A stretch of DNA of 9,099 nt from an uncultured Slackia sp. (GCA_900553775.1 USEZ01000070.1:1-9099); one strand, 5' to 3'. Positions 1-7,267 are shown, counted from the first letter of the stretch. Numbers and translations: made by a program. Notes: generated from the letters alone by a model not told the origin.

Positions 1-158
1 GCTCCTTCCCTATGACGCGAAGGCGGCCTCGCGCAGCCGCATATGCAATCGAGCGTACGGAAATCGCGCTCGACCGCCGGCATATGCAGGCGGGACGGCC
101 GATCGTAGGCGGACGCCCCACGACCTCCACGCCCGATCAAGACGTCGCCCTGCAGGGC
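1..158. other. Non-coding 3' flank of putP
   Basis: This stretch lies downstream of the putP stop codon. I see no gene in it: the rightward frame open across it is the antisense shadow of putP. It has no hairpin with a T-run that would make a clear terminator for putP. Two exact copies of the 8-bp palindrome GCATATGC lie at 39-46 and 80-87, 41 bp apart, and a 12-bp perfect palindrome, GCCCTGCAGGGC, sits at 147-158 beside the stop codon. Their role is unknown. Confidence 0.5.
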
Positions 159-1727
159 CTAGACATCGGCCTCCATATAATGGTCGAACTCATCGGTGAC
201 CTCTTTGGAAGGCTCTTCGGTCAGAAGCGACACCGCGACGATCGCGATCAAGGCGAAGATGAAGCCCGGCAGCAGTTCGTACACGCCGAAGATCCCCCCG
301 AGCTGCTTGATGAACAGATTCCACACGATGACGGTGACCGCGCCCGTCAGCATGCCGGCAAGCGCACCTTGGCGATTCGTGCGACGCCAATACAGGCTGC
401 ACAGCATCAGCGGACCGAAGCTTGCGCCGAATCCCGCCCAGGCGTAGGAAACGACCTGGAAGATCGACGAATCCTGATCGAGCGCTATCACGATGCCGAA
501 AATGAGGATGACCGTCAGCGCGACGCGCGAGACGAACATCATCTGGGCCTCGGTGGCGTTTTTGTTGATCAGCCCCTTATAAAGGTTTTGAGAAATGGCC
601 GAACCCGCGATAAGCAGGTAGCTCGAAGAAGAAGACATCGTGGCTGCGAAGATGCCCGAAACCACAAGGCCGCACATGAACGACGGGAGCATGATCTGCG
701 CGAGCACCACGAAAACCGATTCGGCAGCCGAAGCCGTCAAAAACTGCGCTGGAATGGCGGCGCGGCCGACCAAGCCGATGCATACGGCGCTTGCCAAGGA
801 GACGACCACCCAGACGACCGCGATGATGCGGCTCTTCTTGATTTCGCTGGAATGGCGCACGCTCATGAAGCGGACGAGGACCTGGGGCATGCCGAAATAG
901 CCGAGACCCCAGGAAAGGCAGCTTACGATGGTGATGATGCCGGAGCCGTACACGACCGCTTCCCCGAATACCGGCATGCCGTCTTCGACCACCTGCATGC
1001 CCGACCCGTCCATGACAGGCGACGCCTGATGGGTTGCGGACAAGAATCCCGGGATGGACTGCAGGAAAGCGACGGTGTTATCCACGCCGCCCGCCATGGC
1101 CACGCTTCCCACGAACACGATCACAAGCGCGCAGATCATGATGGTGCCCTGGATAAGGTCGGTCGTGCAGACCGAAAGATAGCCGCCCACGAACGTGTAG
1201 ACGAACACGACGAGCGCGCCGAGGATCATCATGGTGGTGTAATCAAGGCCGAACAGCGTTGCGAAAAGCTTTCCGCACGTCACGAAGCAGCTACCGCAAT
1301 AAATGCAGAAGAAGAGCAGGATGATCAGCGCGGCGACGCTCATCAACACGCGCTTACTATCGTGGAAGCGGTTGCTGAAGAAGTCGGGCAGCGTGATGGC
1401 ATTGCCCGCCACCTCGGAATACTTGCGCAAGCGTTTGGCAACGAACTTCCAGTTCAAATACGTGCCGATGGCAAGGCCGATGGCCGTCCACATGGCATCG
1501 GAGGCGCCCGTGAAATACGCGATGCCGGGAAGGCCCATCAAAAGCCAGCCTGACATATCGGACGCTTCGGCCGACAGCGCGGTCAGCCAGGGGCCGAGGC
1601 CGCGGCCGCCCAGGAAGTAGTTCTCCGAGCTTGCGTTCGACTTTTTCAGGTAGAAAAAGCCCACCGCAAGCACGACGACGAAATACAGGGCCATCGCGAG
1701 AACAACTTGGATGTCGTCTGCAGACAT
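159..1727 (-). CDS. putP: Sodium/proline symporter PutP
   Basis: This is a 522-residue membrane transporter of the sodium:solute symporter (SSS) family that takes up L-proline with Na+ across the cytoplasmic membrane. It aligns with E. coli PutP over almost its whole length as I recall that sequence: SDMSGWLLMGLPG at 56-68, GLGYFG at 274-279, SYAWAGFGASFGP at 427-439 and ELLPGFIF at 484-491. Asp57 matches the Na+-linked Asp55 of E. coli. The hydrophobic pattern fits about 13 membrane helices. Ser365-Ser366 match the Na+-site pair Ser340-Thr341, so Thr is replaced by Ser. The loop at about 225-262 is some 25 residues longer than in E. coli. An in-frame ATG five codons upstream (1740-1742) exists, but the AGGAGGG at 1731-1737 serves the ATG at 1725-1727. 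The gene stands alone and diverges from the aminotransferase. Family is very secure; proline as substrate is likely by similarity. Confidence 0.95.
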   Translation of the reverse strand: MSADDIQVVLAMALYFVVVLAVGFFYLKKSNASSENYFLGGRGLGPWLTALSAEASDMSGWLLMGLPGIAYFTGASDAMWTAIGLAIGTYLNWKFVAKRLRKYSEVAGNAITLPDFFSNRFHDSKRVLMSVAALIILLFFCIYCGSCFVTCGKLFATLFGLDYTTMMILGALVVFVYTFVGGYLSVCTTDLIQGTIMICALVIVFVGSVAMAGGVDNTVAFLQSIPGFLSATHQASPVMDGSGMQVVEDGMPVFGEAVVYGSGIITIVSCLSWGLGYFGMPQVLVRFMSVRHSSEIKKSRIIAVVWVVVSLASAVCIGLVGRAAIPAQFLTASAAESVFVVLAQIMLPSFMCGLVVSGIFAATMSSSSSYLLIAGSAISQNLYKGLINKNATEAQMMFVSRVALTVILIFGIVIALDQDSSIFQVVSYAWAGFGASFGPLMLCSLYWRRTNRQGALAGMLTGAVTVIVWNLFIKQLGGIFGVYELLPGFIFALIAIVAVSLLTEEPSKEVTDEFDHYMEADV

Positions 1728-1730
1728 CGT

Positions 1731-1737
1731 CCCTCCT
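1731..1737 (-). promoter_or_regulatory. Ribosome binding site of putP
   Basis: On the minus strand AGGAGGG lies 3 nt before the ATG at 1725-1727. It overlaps the codons that follow the upstream ATG at 1740-1742, so it excludes that ATG as the likely start. Confidence 0.85.
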
Positions 1738-1744
1738 CTCATGG

Positions 1745-1773
1745 TTGGAACAAAAGCATTTGCCGATTATACG
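1745..1773 (+). promoter_or_regulatory. Candidate promoter of the aminotransferase gene
   Basis: TTGGAA at 1745-1750 and TATACG at 1768-1773 are separated by 17 bp. Each matches the sigma-70 consensus at 4 of 6 positions. Transcription would start near 1780 and leave a leader of about 75 nt with the inverted repeats listed separately. Its -10 shares four bases with the putP -10 on the other strand, so both cannot be occupied at once. Confidence 0.4.
1766..1771 (-). promoter_or_regulatory. Candidate -10 box of putP
   Basis: Read leftward this is a perfect TATAAT. Transcription would begin near 1759, giving a leader of about 30 nt that contains the strong ribosome binding site. I find no good -35 at 16-18 bp upstream (about 1788-1794), so the promoter may need an activator or rely on its -10. 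It overlaps the -10 candidate of the opposite promoter. Confidence 0.55.
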
Positions 1774-1783
1774 GTAAAGTGGG

Positions 1784-1822
1784 CTTCGGAATAGCGAAGT
1801 GCTTTATGACGCTAAAGCGCTT
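1784..1822 (+). promoter_or_regulatory. Inverted repeats in the aminotransferase leader
   Basis: The arms AAGTGCTTTA (1797-1806) and TAAAGCGCTT (1813-1822) pair over 10 bp with one G-U wobble and a 6-nt spacer. A second, shorter pairing, CTTCG (1784-1788) with CGAAG (1795-1799), shares bases with the first left arm, so the two structures exclude each other in RNA. No T-run follows, so this is not an intrinsic terminator. It may be an operator for a dimeric repressor or a structured leader; the sequence alone does not decide. Confidence 0.4.
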
Positions 1823-1844
1823 CTACGAACGGCAGGCCGACCAC

Positions 1845-1850
1845 AGGAGG
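1845..1850 (+). promoter_or_regulatory. Ribosome binding site of the aminotransferase
   Basis: AGGAGG, 5 nt before the ATG at 1856. It fixes the start there and not at the in-frame ATG at 1799, which has no such site and would sit inside the leader inverted repeat. Confidence 0.9.
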
Positions 1851-1855
1851 AAACG

Positions 1856-3136
1856 ATGGCATACGCCGACCTCGATCGAGCGCAACTTGAAGAGCTCGCG
1901 CGCTCCCTCGAACAAGAATACGCCCGTCATTGCACGAAGGGCCTGAACCTCAACATGGCGCGCGGCAAGCCTTCCGCCGCCCAGCTCGAATTGAGCCTTC
2001 CCCTGCTCGATGCGGTTCGCGCCGATGCCGACTTGTTCGCCGAAGACGGAACCGACTGCCGCAATTACGGAACGATGGACGGCATTGCGGAGGCGAAACG
2101 CCTCATGGGCGCCGTCATGGACCACGACCCCGCATGCGTCTGCGTGTTCGGCAACTCGAGCCTCAATATCATGTTCGACCTTGTCACCTGCGGCATGATG
2201 CACGGGTATCGGGGCGCCGCGCCGTGGAAAGACCTCGATGGCGTGAAATGGCTCTGCCCCGTGCCCGGCTACGATCGGCACTTCGCCATCACCGAATCCT
2301 ACGGCATCGAGATGATTCCCGTCGCGCTTCGCGAAGACGGCCCCGACATGGACGAGGTCGAACGCCTTGTCGCAAACGACCCGTCGATCAAGGGGATCTG
2401 GTGCGTGCCCCAGTATTCCAATCCCAGCGGCATCACCTACGACGACGAGACGGTGCGCAGGCTCGCCTCCATGCCGTGCGCGGCCGAGGATTTCCGCATC
2501 TTCTGGGACAATGCCTACTGCGTTCATCATCTCTATGAAAAGCGCGCGGCGCATGTGGCCGACATCGCACGCGCATGCGAAGCGGCCGGCAACCCCGACC
2601 GCTATTTCAAGTTCGCCAGCACTTCGAAAGTGACGTTTCCAGGCGCAGGCATCGCCGCGGTGGCGGCGAGTGCGGAAAACATCGCCGAGATAAAGAAGCG
2701 CGTCGGCATCCAGACCGTAGGCTATGACAAGCTCAACCAGCTGCGTCACGTGCGATTCCTGCATGACGAACGCGGCGTGGCCGCCCATATGGAAAAGCAC
2801 GCGGCCATTCTGCGTCCGAAGTTCGAGCTGGTCGAGCGCATGCTCGATGAGGGTCTCGCCGAGGCGGGATGCGCCCGATGGAGCAATCCCGACGGAGGCT
2901 ATTTCGTCAGCTTCGACGGCATGCCGCACACGGCGAAGCGCACGGTGGAGCTTGCCTCCAAGGCGGGCGTTACGATGACCGGCGCCGGCGCGACCTGGCC
3001 CTACAAAAACGATCCCGCCGATTCCAATATCCGCATCGCCCCCACCCTTCCTCCGCTCGAAGAACTCGAGCAGGCGATGGAGGTGTTCGTCTGCTGCGCC
3101 AAGCTCGCAAGCGTCGAAGCGCTGCTGAACGCTTAA
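1856..3136 (+). CDS. Aspartate aminotransferase, type Ic-like (PLP enzyme)
   Basis: This is a 426-residue cytosolic fold-type I aminotransferase that uses pyridoxal phosphate. The closest fit is the group often called type Ic aspartate aminotransferase (Pfam PF12897), which exchanges amino groups between aspartate and 2-oxoglutarate. The N-terminal LNMARGKPS at 32-40, then YGTMDGIAE at 71-79, is characteristic of this group. Other landmarks are FGNSS at 98-102 in the cofactor-phosphate loop, SNPSG at 188-192 with Asn189, WDNAY at 217-221 with Asp218 and Tyr221, STSK at 255-258 with Lys258 as the Schiff-base lysine, and NIRIAP at 391-396 with Arg393 as the likely substrate-carboxylate arginine. 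All expected catalytic residues are present. The gene is monocistronic, with its own promoter candidate and a strong terminator directly downstream. It could help degrade amino acids or make aspartate. Family is secure; substrate is inferred. Confidence 0.9.
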   Translation: MAYADLDRAQLEELARSLEQEYARHCTKGLNLNMARGKPSAAQLELSLPLLDAVRADADLFAEDGTDCRNYGTMDGIAEAKRLMGAVMDHDPACVCVFGNSSLNIMFDLVTCGMMHGYRGAAPWKDLDGVKWLCPVPGYDRHFAITESYGIEMIPVALREDGPDMDEVERLVANDPSIKGIWCVPQYSNPSGITYDDETVRRLASMPCAAEDFRIFWDNAYCVHHLYEKRAAHVADIARACEAAGNPDRYFKFASTSKVTFPGAGIAAVAASAENIAEIKKRVGIQTVGYDKLNQLRHVRFLHDERGVAAHMEKHAAILRPKFELVERMLDEGLAEAGCARWSNPDGGYFVSFDGMPHTAKRTVELASKAGVTMTGAGATWPYKNDPADSNIRIAPTLPPLEELEQAMEVFVCCAKLASVEALLNA

Positions 3137-3156
3137 ACGCGAAAAAAACGTCCTAC

Positions 3157-3188
3157 GAAAGGGCCTCGCCACCGCGAGGCCCTTTCTT
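3157..3188 (+). terminator. Intrinsic terminator of the aminotransferase gene
   Basis: A perfect 13-bp stem (3157-3169 with 3174-3186) and the 4-nt loop CACC begin 20 bp after the stop codon and end in a short T-rich run. On the opposite strand the same hairpin is followed, 7 nt further on, by a run of seven T (3142-3148), so it may also stop read-through from PFOR. Confidence 0.85.
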
Positions 3189-3326
3189 GCATGCGGCAAA
3201 GCGCACGCACGGAATCGACGCGCCGGTGCCGCATGGGCAGCGAAGCGAGATGGCCGAATCGCAGGCAACGCCGGCAATAAACCGGGGGCCGCCTGTCCGA
3301 TGCGGCATCGTGTAGGAAAGCCGCCT

Positions 3327-3342
3327 GCGCGCCATGGCGCGC
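3327..3342. repeat. 16-bp perfect palindrome between convergent genes
   Basis: GCGCGCCATGGCGCGC reads the same on both strands. It lies between the two terminators, where no gene is seen. It could be a protein-binding site, a cruciform or chance in GC-rich DNA. Confidence 0.35.
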
Positions 3343-3361
3343 GAACGACCCCACCGTCAGC

Positions 3362-3393
3362 ATGAAAGAGCCCGCCGAAGCGGGCCCTTTCAT
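3362..3393 (-). terminator. Intrinsic terminator of the PFOR gene
   Basis: A 14-bp stem (3362-3375 with 3380-3393) carries one A-C mismatch (3369/3386). Read leftward, the loop is C(TTCG)G, the very stable UUCG tetraloop type. It begins 19 bp after the PFOR stop codon. The U-tract is weak, mostly the TTT within the stem arm, so termination may be partial and backed up by the other hairpin at 3157-3188. Confidence 0.75.
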
Positions 3394-3412
3394 CGTCGTT
3401 CGCGTGTTTTCA

Positions 3413-6400
3413 TTACGCCTCGGCGTAGATTTCCTTCAATTTGAGCAGATGCTCATAGCGCTCGATGGCGGCCTTCTCGTTCTGCTCGAACAGCTCGCCC
3501 GCACGCTCGGGGAACTCGCGGGTCAAGCGGCTGTAACGCGCCTCGTTCATCAGGAACTCCTGATAGCCGCCCTTGGGCTCTTTCGAATCCAGCGTGAACT
3601 TCTTGCCCGCAGGAGCCGCCGGGTTGAAACGGTAGAGGTTCCAGTAGCCGCAATCGACGGCCTTTTCCATCTCGACCATGCAATTCGCCATGCCGCCCTT
3701 GATGGAGTGCATCTCGCACGGCGAGTAGCCGATGATCAGCGACGGTCCGGGATAGGCCTCCGCCTCGGCGATAGCCTTCATGGTTTGCGCGGGCTTGGCC
3801 CCCATGGCGACCTGCGCCACATAGACATAGCCGTAGGCGATGGCGATTTCGGCAAGGCTTTTCTTCTTGATGTCTTTGCCGGCCGCGGCAAACTGCGCCA
3901 CCTGGCCGATATTGGAAGCCTTGGACGCCTGGCCGCCCGTGTTCGAGTACACCTCGGTGTCGAACACGAACACGTTGACGTCTTCGCCCGATGCCAGCAC
4001 GTGGTCAAGGCCGCCGTATCCGATGTCGTAAGCCCAGCCGTCGCCGCCGAAGATCCAGACGGATTTCTTCGTCAGATAATCTTTGTCGGCCAGGATGGAC
4101 TTCGCAAGCTCTCCCGCCTCGCCGTCGGCGGCCTTCTCGAGCTCGGCGATATACGCCTCGCCCGCAGCTTTGCTCGCCTGGGCATCGTCGCGCGCCTCGA
4201 CCCAGGCCGCAGCGGCCTGCTTGAGCTCGGGCGATGCACAAGACTCGATCAGCTGCTCGGTTTCTGCGACGACCTTGTTGCGCACGGCGTTGTGGCCGAG
4301 CAGCATGCCAAGGCCGTGCTCGGCGTTATCCTCGAACAGCGAGTTCGCCCACGCGGGGCCGCGGCCTTCCTTGTTCACCGTATACGGAGACGTCGCCGCA
4401 GGGCCGCCCCAGATCGACGAGCAGCCGGTGGCGTTCGAGATATACATGCGATCGCCGAACATCTGCGTGACCAGGCGTGCATAGGCGGTCTGGGCGCAGC
4501 CGGCGCATGCTCCCGAGAACTCGAGCAGCGGCTGCTTGAACTGGCTGCCCTTCACCGTGGCGTCTTGGATCTCGGGCTTGTCGGAAACTTCCGCGACGCA
4601 GTAATCGAACACATCCTGCTGCGCAAGCTCTCCTTCGGCGGCGGCCATGGAAAGCGAATTCGTGGGGCACTGGACCACGCAGACGTTGCAGCCCATGCAG
4701 TCGAGCGGAGAGATGGCAAGCGTGTACTGCAGGCCTGCGGCGGCCTTGCCCTTGGCGGGAATGAGCGTGGCGGCCTCGGGGGCGGCGGCGGCCTCTTCCT
4801 CGGTCAGCGCGAAGGGGCGAATCGTGGCATGCGGGCACACGAAGGCGCACTGGTTGCACTGGATGCAGGTGGATGCGTCCCACGTAGGAACGGACACGGC
4901 GATGCCGCGCTTCTCATACGCCGCGGCGCCCTGTTCGAACTGGCCGTCGACATGATCGACGAAGGCCGAGACGGGCAGGCTGTCGCCGTCCATGCGACCG
5001 ACCGGCTCCATGATGGTGCTGACCATCTTGACCAGCTCGGGCTTGCCGGCATGAGTCGCCTCTTCCTTCTCGTCGCACGCATCGGCCCATGCGGCAGGAA
5101 CGTCGATGCGCGAAAACGCCGTGGCGCCGGCATCGATGGCGCGGTGGTTCGTGTCCACCACATCCTGGCCCTTCTTCATATAAGACTTGGTCGCCGCCTC
5201 TTTCATGTAGCGGATGGCGTCTTCTTGCGGCAAGATGCCCGCCAACGCGAAGAAGGCCGACTGAAGGATGGTGTTGGTGCGCTTGCCCATGCCGATTTCG
5301 ATGGCGAGGTCGATAGCGTTGATCGTGTAGAGCTTGATGTCGTTTTTGGCGATGTAGCGTTTCGCCGCGGCGCTCAGGTGATGTTCGAGCTCTTCAGGCG
5401 TCCACTGGCAGTTGACCATGAACGTGCCGCCGGGCTTGACGTCGTAGACCATGGGGAAATCCTTGGTGACATACGACGGATTGTGGCACGCGACGAAGTC
5501 GGCCTTGTTGACATAGTAGGAGCTGCGGATCGGGGAATCGCCGAAGCGCAGATGGCTGATCGTCACGCCGCCCGTCTTCTTCGAATCGTACTGGAAGTAC
5601 GCCTGCACGTATTTGTCGGTATGATCGCCGATGATTTTGATCGAGTTCTTGTTCGCGCCGACCGTGCCATCGCCGCCGAGACCCCAGAATTTGCATTCGA
5701 TAGTGCCGGGGGCCGCCGTATTCGGGCAGTCGGGGTCTTCGGGAAGGGACAAGCCCGTCACGTCGTCGACGATACCGATCGTGAACCCGCGCTTGGGATC
5801 GTCTTTCGCAAGCTCGGCATAGACCGCGAACACCGACGAAGGCGGTGTGTCCTTGGAGCCCAGGCCGTAGCGGCCGCCGACCACGGTGATGCCCGAAACG
5901 CCTTCGATCGCAAGCGCGTTGACCACATCGAGATACAAAGGCTCGCCCACCGAACCGGGTTCTTTGGTGCGGTCGAGCACGGCGATCTTTTTCACCGTCT
6001 TCGGAAGCGCGGCGACGAATTTCTCGGTCACGAACGGACGATACAGGCGAACCTTCACCAGACCGACCTTTTCGCCGCGGGCGTTCATGTAGTCGATGAC
6101 TTCTTCGGCGACGTCGCAGAACGAACCCATGGCCACGATCACGCGTTCGGCGTCTTCGGCGCCGTAGTAGTTGAACAGCTCGTAATTCGTTCCAAGCTTC
6201 GCGTTGACCTGATGCATGTAGTCTTCGACCACCGCGGGAAGCGCGTCATAGTAGCCGTTGCAGGCCTCGCGATGCTGGAAGAAGATGTCGCCGTTCTCAT
6301 GGCTGCCGCGCATGGCGGGATGTTCGGGATTGAGCGCATGGGCGCGGAATTCGCGGACGGCGTCCATGTCGCACATATCGGCCAGATCGGCATAGTCCCA

Positions 6401-6955
6401 TACGGCGACCTTCTGAACCTCGTGCGAGGTGCGGAAGCCGTCGAAGAAGTTGATGAACGGCACGCGGCCTTTGATGGCGGAAAGGTGCGCGACCGCGGAA
6501 AGGTCCATGACCTCCTGCACGTTGCCTTCGGCAAGCATGGCGAAACCGGTCTGGCGACACGCCATGACGTCGGAATGATCGCCGAAGATGTTCAACGCCT
6601 GCGTTGCCACCGTGCGCGCGCTGACGTGCAAAACGCCGGGGAGAAGCTCGCCCGCCATCTTATACATGTTGGGAATCATGAGAAGAAGGCCCTGGGAGGC
6701 GGTATACGAGGTGGTCAGCGCGCCTGCAGCGAGCGAACCGTGCATCGTACCCGCAGCTCCGCCTTCGGACTGCATCTCGCACACTTTGACCGTCGTGCCG
6801 AAAATGTTCTTCTTCCCCTGGGCCGACCACTGGTCGACGAAGTCGGCCATAGGGCTCGAGGGCGTAATGGGATAGATGCCTGCAACCTCGGTGAACGCAT
6901 AGGAGACATACGCCGCGGCGTTGTTGCCGTCCATCGATTTGAATTCTCTCGTCAT
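3413..6955 (-). CDS. nifJ: Pyruvate:ferredoxin (flavodoxin) oxidoreductase, single-chain
   Basis: This 1180-residue cytosolic enzyme oxidises pyruvate with CoA to acetyl-CoA and CO2 and passes two electrons to ferredoxin. Near the N-terminus are YPITPSSPM (28-36) with Thr31, EMQSE (60-64) with the thiamine-activating Glu64, and Arg114, all at the same numbers as in Desulfovibrio africanus PFOR. RTKEPG (329-334) and GRYGLGSK (361-368) follow. The ferredoxin-like domain has two 4Fe-4S motifs: Cys697/700/703/707 and Cys753/756/759/763. The proximal cluster ligands are Cys817, Cys820, Cys845 and Cys1080. The thiamine-diphosphate domain has GDGWAYDIGYGG (971-982) and SNTGGQ (1004-1009). The C-terminal extension of the D. 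africanus enzyme is absent. Oddities: CAGCAQTAY at 817-825 where CxGCGETPY is usual, and SNIGQVA and PCEMHSI in nearby loops. AAAGGAG 7 nt upstream fixes this ATG; an earlier in-frame ATG at 7028-7030 lacks support. Confidence 0.95.
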   Translation of the reverse strand: MTREFKSMDGNNAAAYVSYAFTEVAGIYPITPSSPMADFVDQWSAQGKKNIFGTTVKVCEMQSEGGAAGTMHGSLAAGALTTSYTASQGLLLMIPNMYKMAGELLPGVLHVSARTVATQALNIFGDHSDVMACRQTGFAMLAEGNVQEVMDLSAVAHLSAIKGRVPFINFFDGFRTSHEVQKVAVWDYADLADMCDMDAVREFRAHALNPEHPAMRGSHENGDIFFQHREACNGYYDALPAVVEDYMHQVNAKLGTNYELFNYYGAEDAERVIVAMGSFCDVAEEVIDYMNARGEKVGLVKVRLYRPFVTEKFVAALPKTVKKIAVLDRTKEPGSVGEPLYLDVVNALAIEGVSGITVVGGRYGLGSKDTPPSSVFAVYAELAKDDPKRGFTIGIVDDVTGLSLPEDPDCPNTAAPGTIECKFWGLGGDGTVGANKNSIKIIGDHTDKYVQAYFQYDSKKTGGVTISHLRFGDSPIRSSYYVNKADFVACHNPSYVTKDFPMVYDVKPGGTFMVNCQWTPEELEHHLSAAAKRYIAKNDIKLYTINAIDLAIEIGMGKRTNTILQSAFFALAGILPQEDAIRYMKEAATKSYMKKGQDVVDTNHRAIDAGATAFSRIDVPAAWADACDEKEEATHAGKPELVKMVSTIMEPVGRMDGDSLPVSAFVDHVDGQFEQGAAAYEKRGIAVSVPTWDASTCIQCNQCAFVCPHATIRPFALTEEEAAAAPEAATLIPAKGKAAAGLQYTLAISPLDCMGCNVCVVQCPTNSLSMAAAEGELAQQDVFDYCVAEVSDKPEIQDATVKGSQFKQPLLEFSGACAGCAQTAYARLVTQMFGDRMYISNATGCSSIWGGPAATSPYTVNKEGRGPAWANSLFEDNAEHGLGMLLGHNAVRNKVVAETEQLIESCASPELKQAAAAWVEARDDAQASKAAGEAYIAELEKAADGEAGELAKSILADKDYLTKKSVWIFGGDGWAYDIGYGGLDHVLASGEDVNVFVFDTEVYSNTGGQASKASNIGQVAQFAAAGKDIKKKSLAEIAIAYGYVYVAQVAMGAKPAQTMKAIAEAEAYPGPSLIIGYSPCEMHSIKGGMANCMVEMEKAVDCGYWNLYRFNPAAPAGKKFTLDSKEPKGGYQEFLMNEARYSRLTREFPERAGELFEQNEKAAIERYEHLLKLKEIYAEA

Positions 6956-6962
6956 ACCAACG

Positions 6963-6969
6963 CTCCTTT
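6963..6969 (-). promoter_or_regulatory. Ribosome binding site of the PFOR gene
   Basis: Leftward AAAGGAG, 7 nt before the ATG at 6953-6955. It decides that start over the in-frame ATG 25 codons upstream. Confidence 0.85.
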
Positions 6970-7043
6970 GAAACAAAGCCGCTGCCGCCCACCCTGGACT
7001 GCGGCCTTCTTCCGTCGTCTGAACGAACATACGGCGCTATGGT

Positions 7044-7073
7044 AGCGCGAGCGCTTTAGTCCGCGCGAGCGCG
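7044..7073. repeat. Two tandem inverted repeats upstream of PFOR
   Basis: AGCGCGAGCGCT (7044-7055) and CGCGCGAGCGCG (7062-7073) are each inverted repeats with a central GA, and they share the direct repeat GCGCGAGCGC with an 18-bp period. They lie about 90-120 bp upstream of the PFOR start codon, where a regulator of PFOR could bind. GC-rich composition makes chance similarity possible. Confidence 0.4.
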
Positions 7074-7100
7074 AAGGAAAGAGCGCGTAAGGCGTTCGGC

Positions 7101-7128
7101 AAACGGCGAGAAGGGAAAACGGCGAGAA
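7101..7128. repeat. 12-bp direct repeat upstream of PFOR
   Basis: AAACGGCGAGAA occurs exactly at 7101-7112 and again at 7117-7128, a 16-bp period, in the non-coding region upstream of PFOR. It may be part of a control region or a small duplication. Confidence 0.5.
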
Positions 7129-7267
7129 ACGCGGCGTGGCGAACACGAAGCGCTGCGGCTTCGGGCGGCATGGAGGATAAGGCGAGGCCGCCTTTCGGGC
7201 GTTTGAGGAAAATCCGAAGCGAAAAAGACGGCCGAGCGCGAAAATCCCATCAGAGCGCAAAGCGTCG

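Larger units (their letters stand above)
6956..7267. other. Intergenic region between vsr and the PFOR gene
   Basis: This 312-bp stretch holds the PFOR leader and no gene I can support; the open frames across it have no homology I recognise. It contains the tandem inverted repeats at 7044-7073 and the direct repeats at 7101-7128. A weak 6-bp hairpin (7179-7184 with 7189-7194) might end vsr transcription but has no T-run. I find no convincing -35/-10 pair for PFOR. Confidence 0.5.

Noticed and set aside
12..1553. A 513-codon rightward open frame
   Set aside because: Codon-aligned antisense of putP; its composition (His, Asp, Arg) is that of a shadow frame, and PutP on the other strand is unmistakable.
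1823..3277. A 484-codon leftward open frame
   Set aside because: Codon-aligned antisense of the aminotransferase; it runs through both the promoter-side leader and the terminator.
6956..7030. Upstream start for PFOR, adding 25 residues
   Set aside because: The ribosome binding site AAAGGAG lies inside this extension and serves the ATG at 6953-6955, whose protein begins like known PFORs.
3362..7045. A 1227-codon rightward open frame
   Set aside because: It is the codon-aligned antisense of the PFOR gene, is rich in Arg, His, Asp and Gly as antisense frames of GC-rich genes are, and has no ribosome binding site or recognisable domain.
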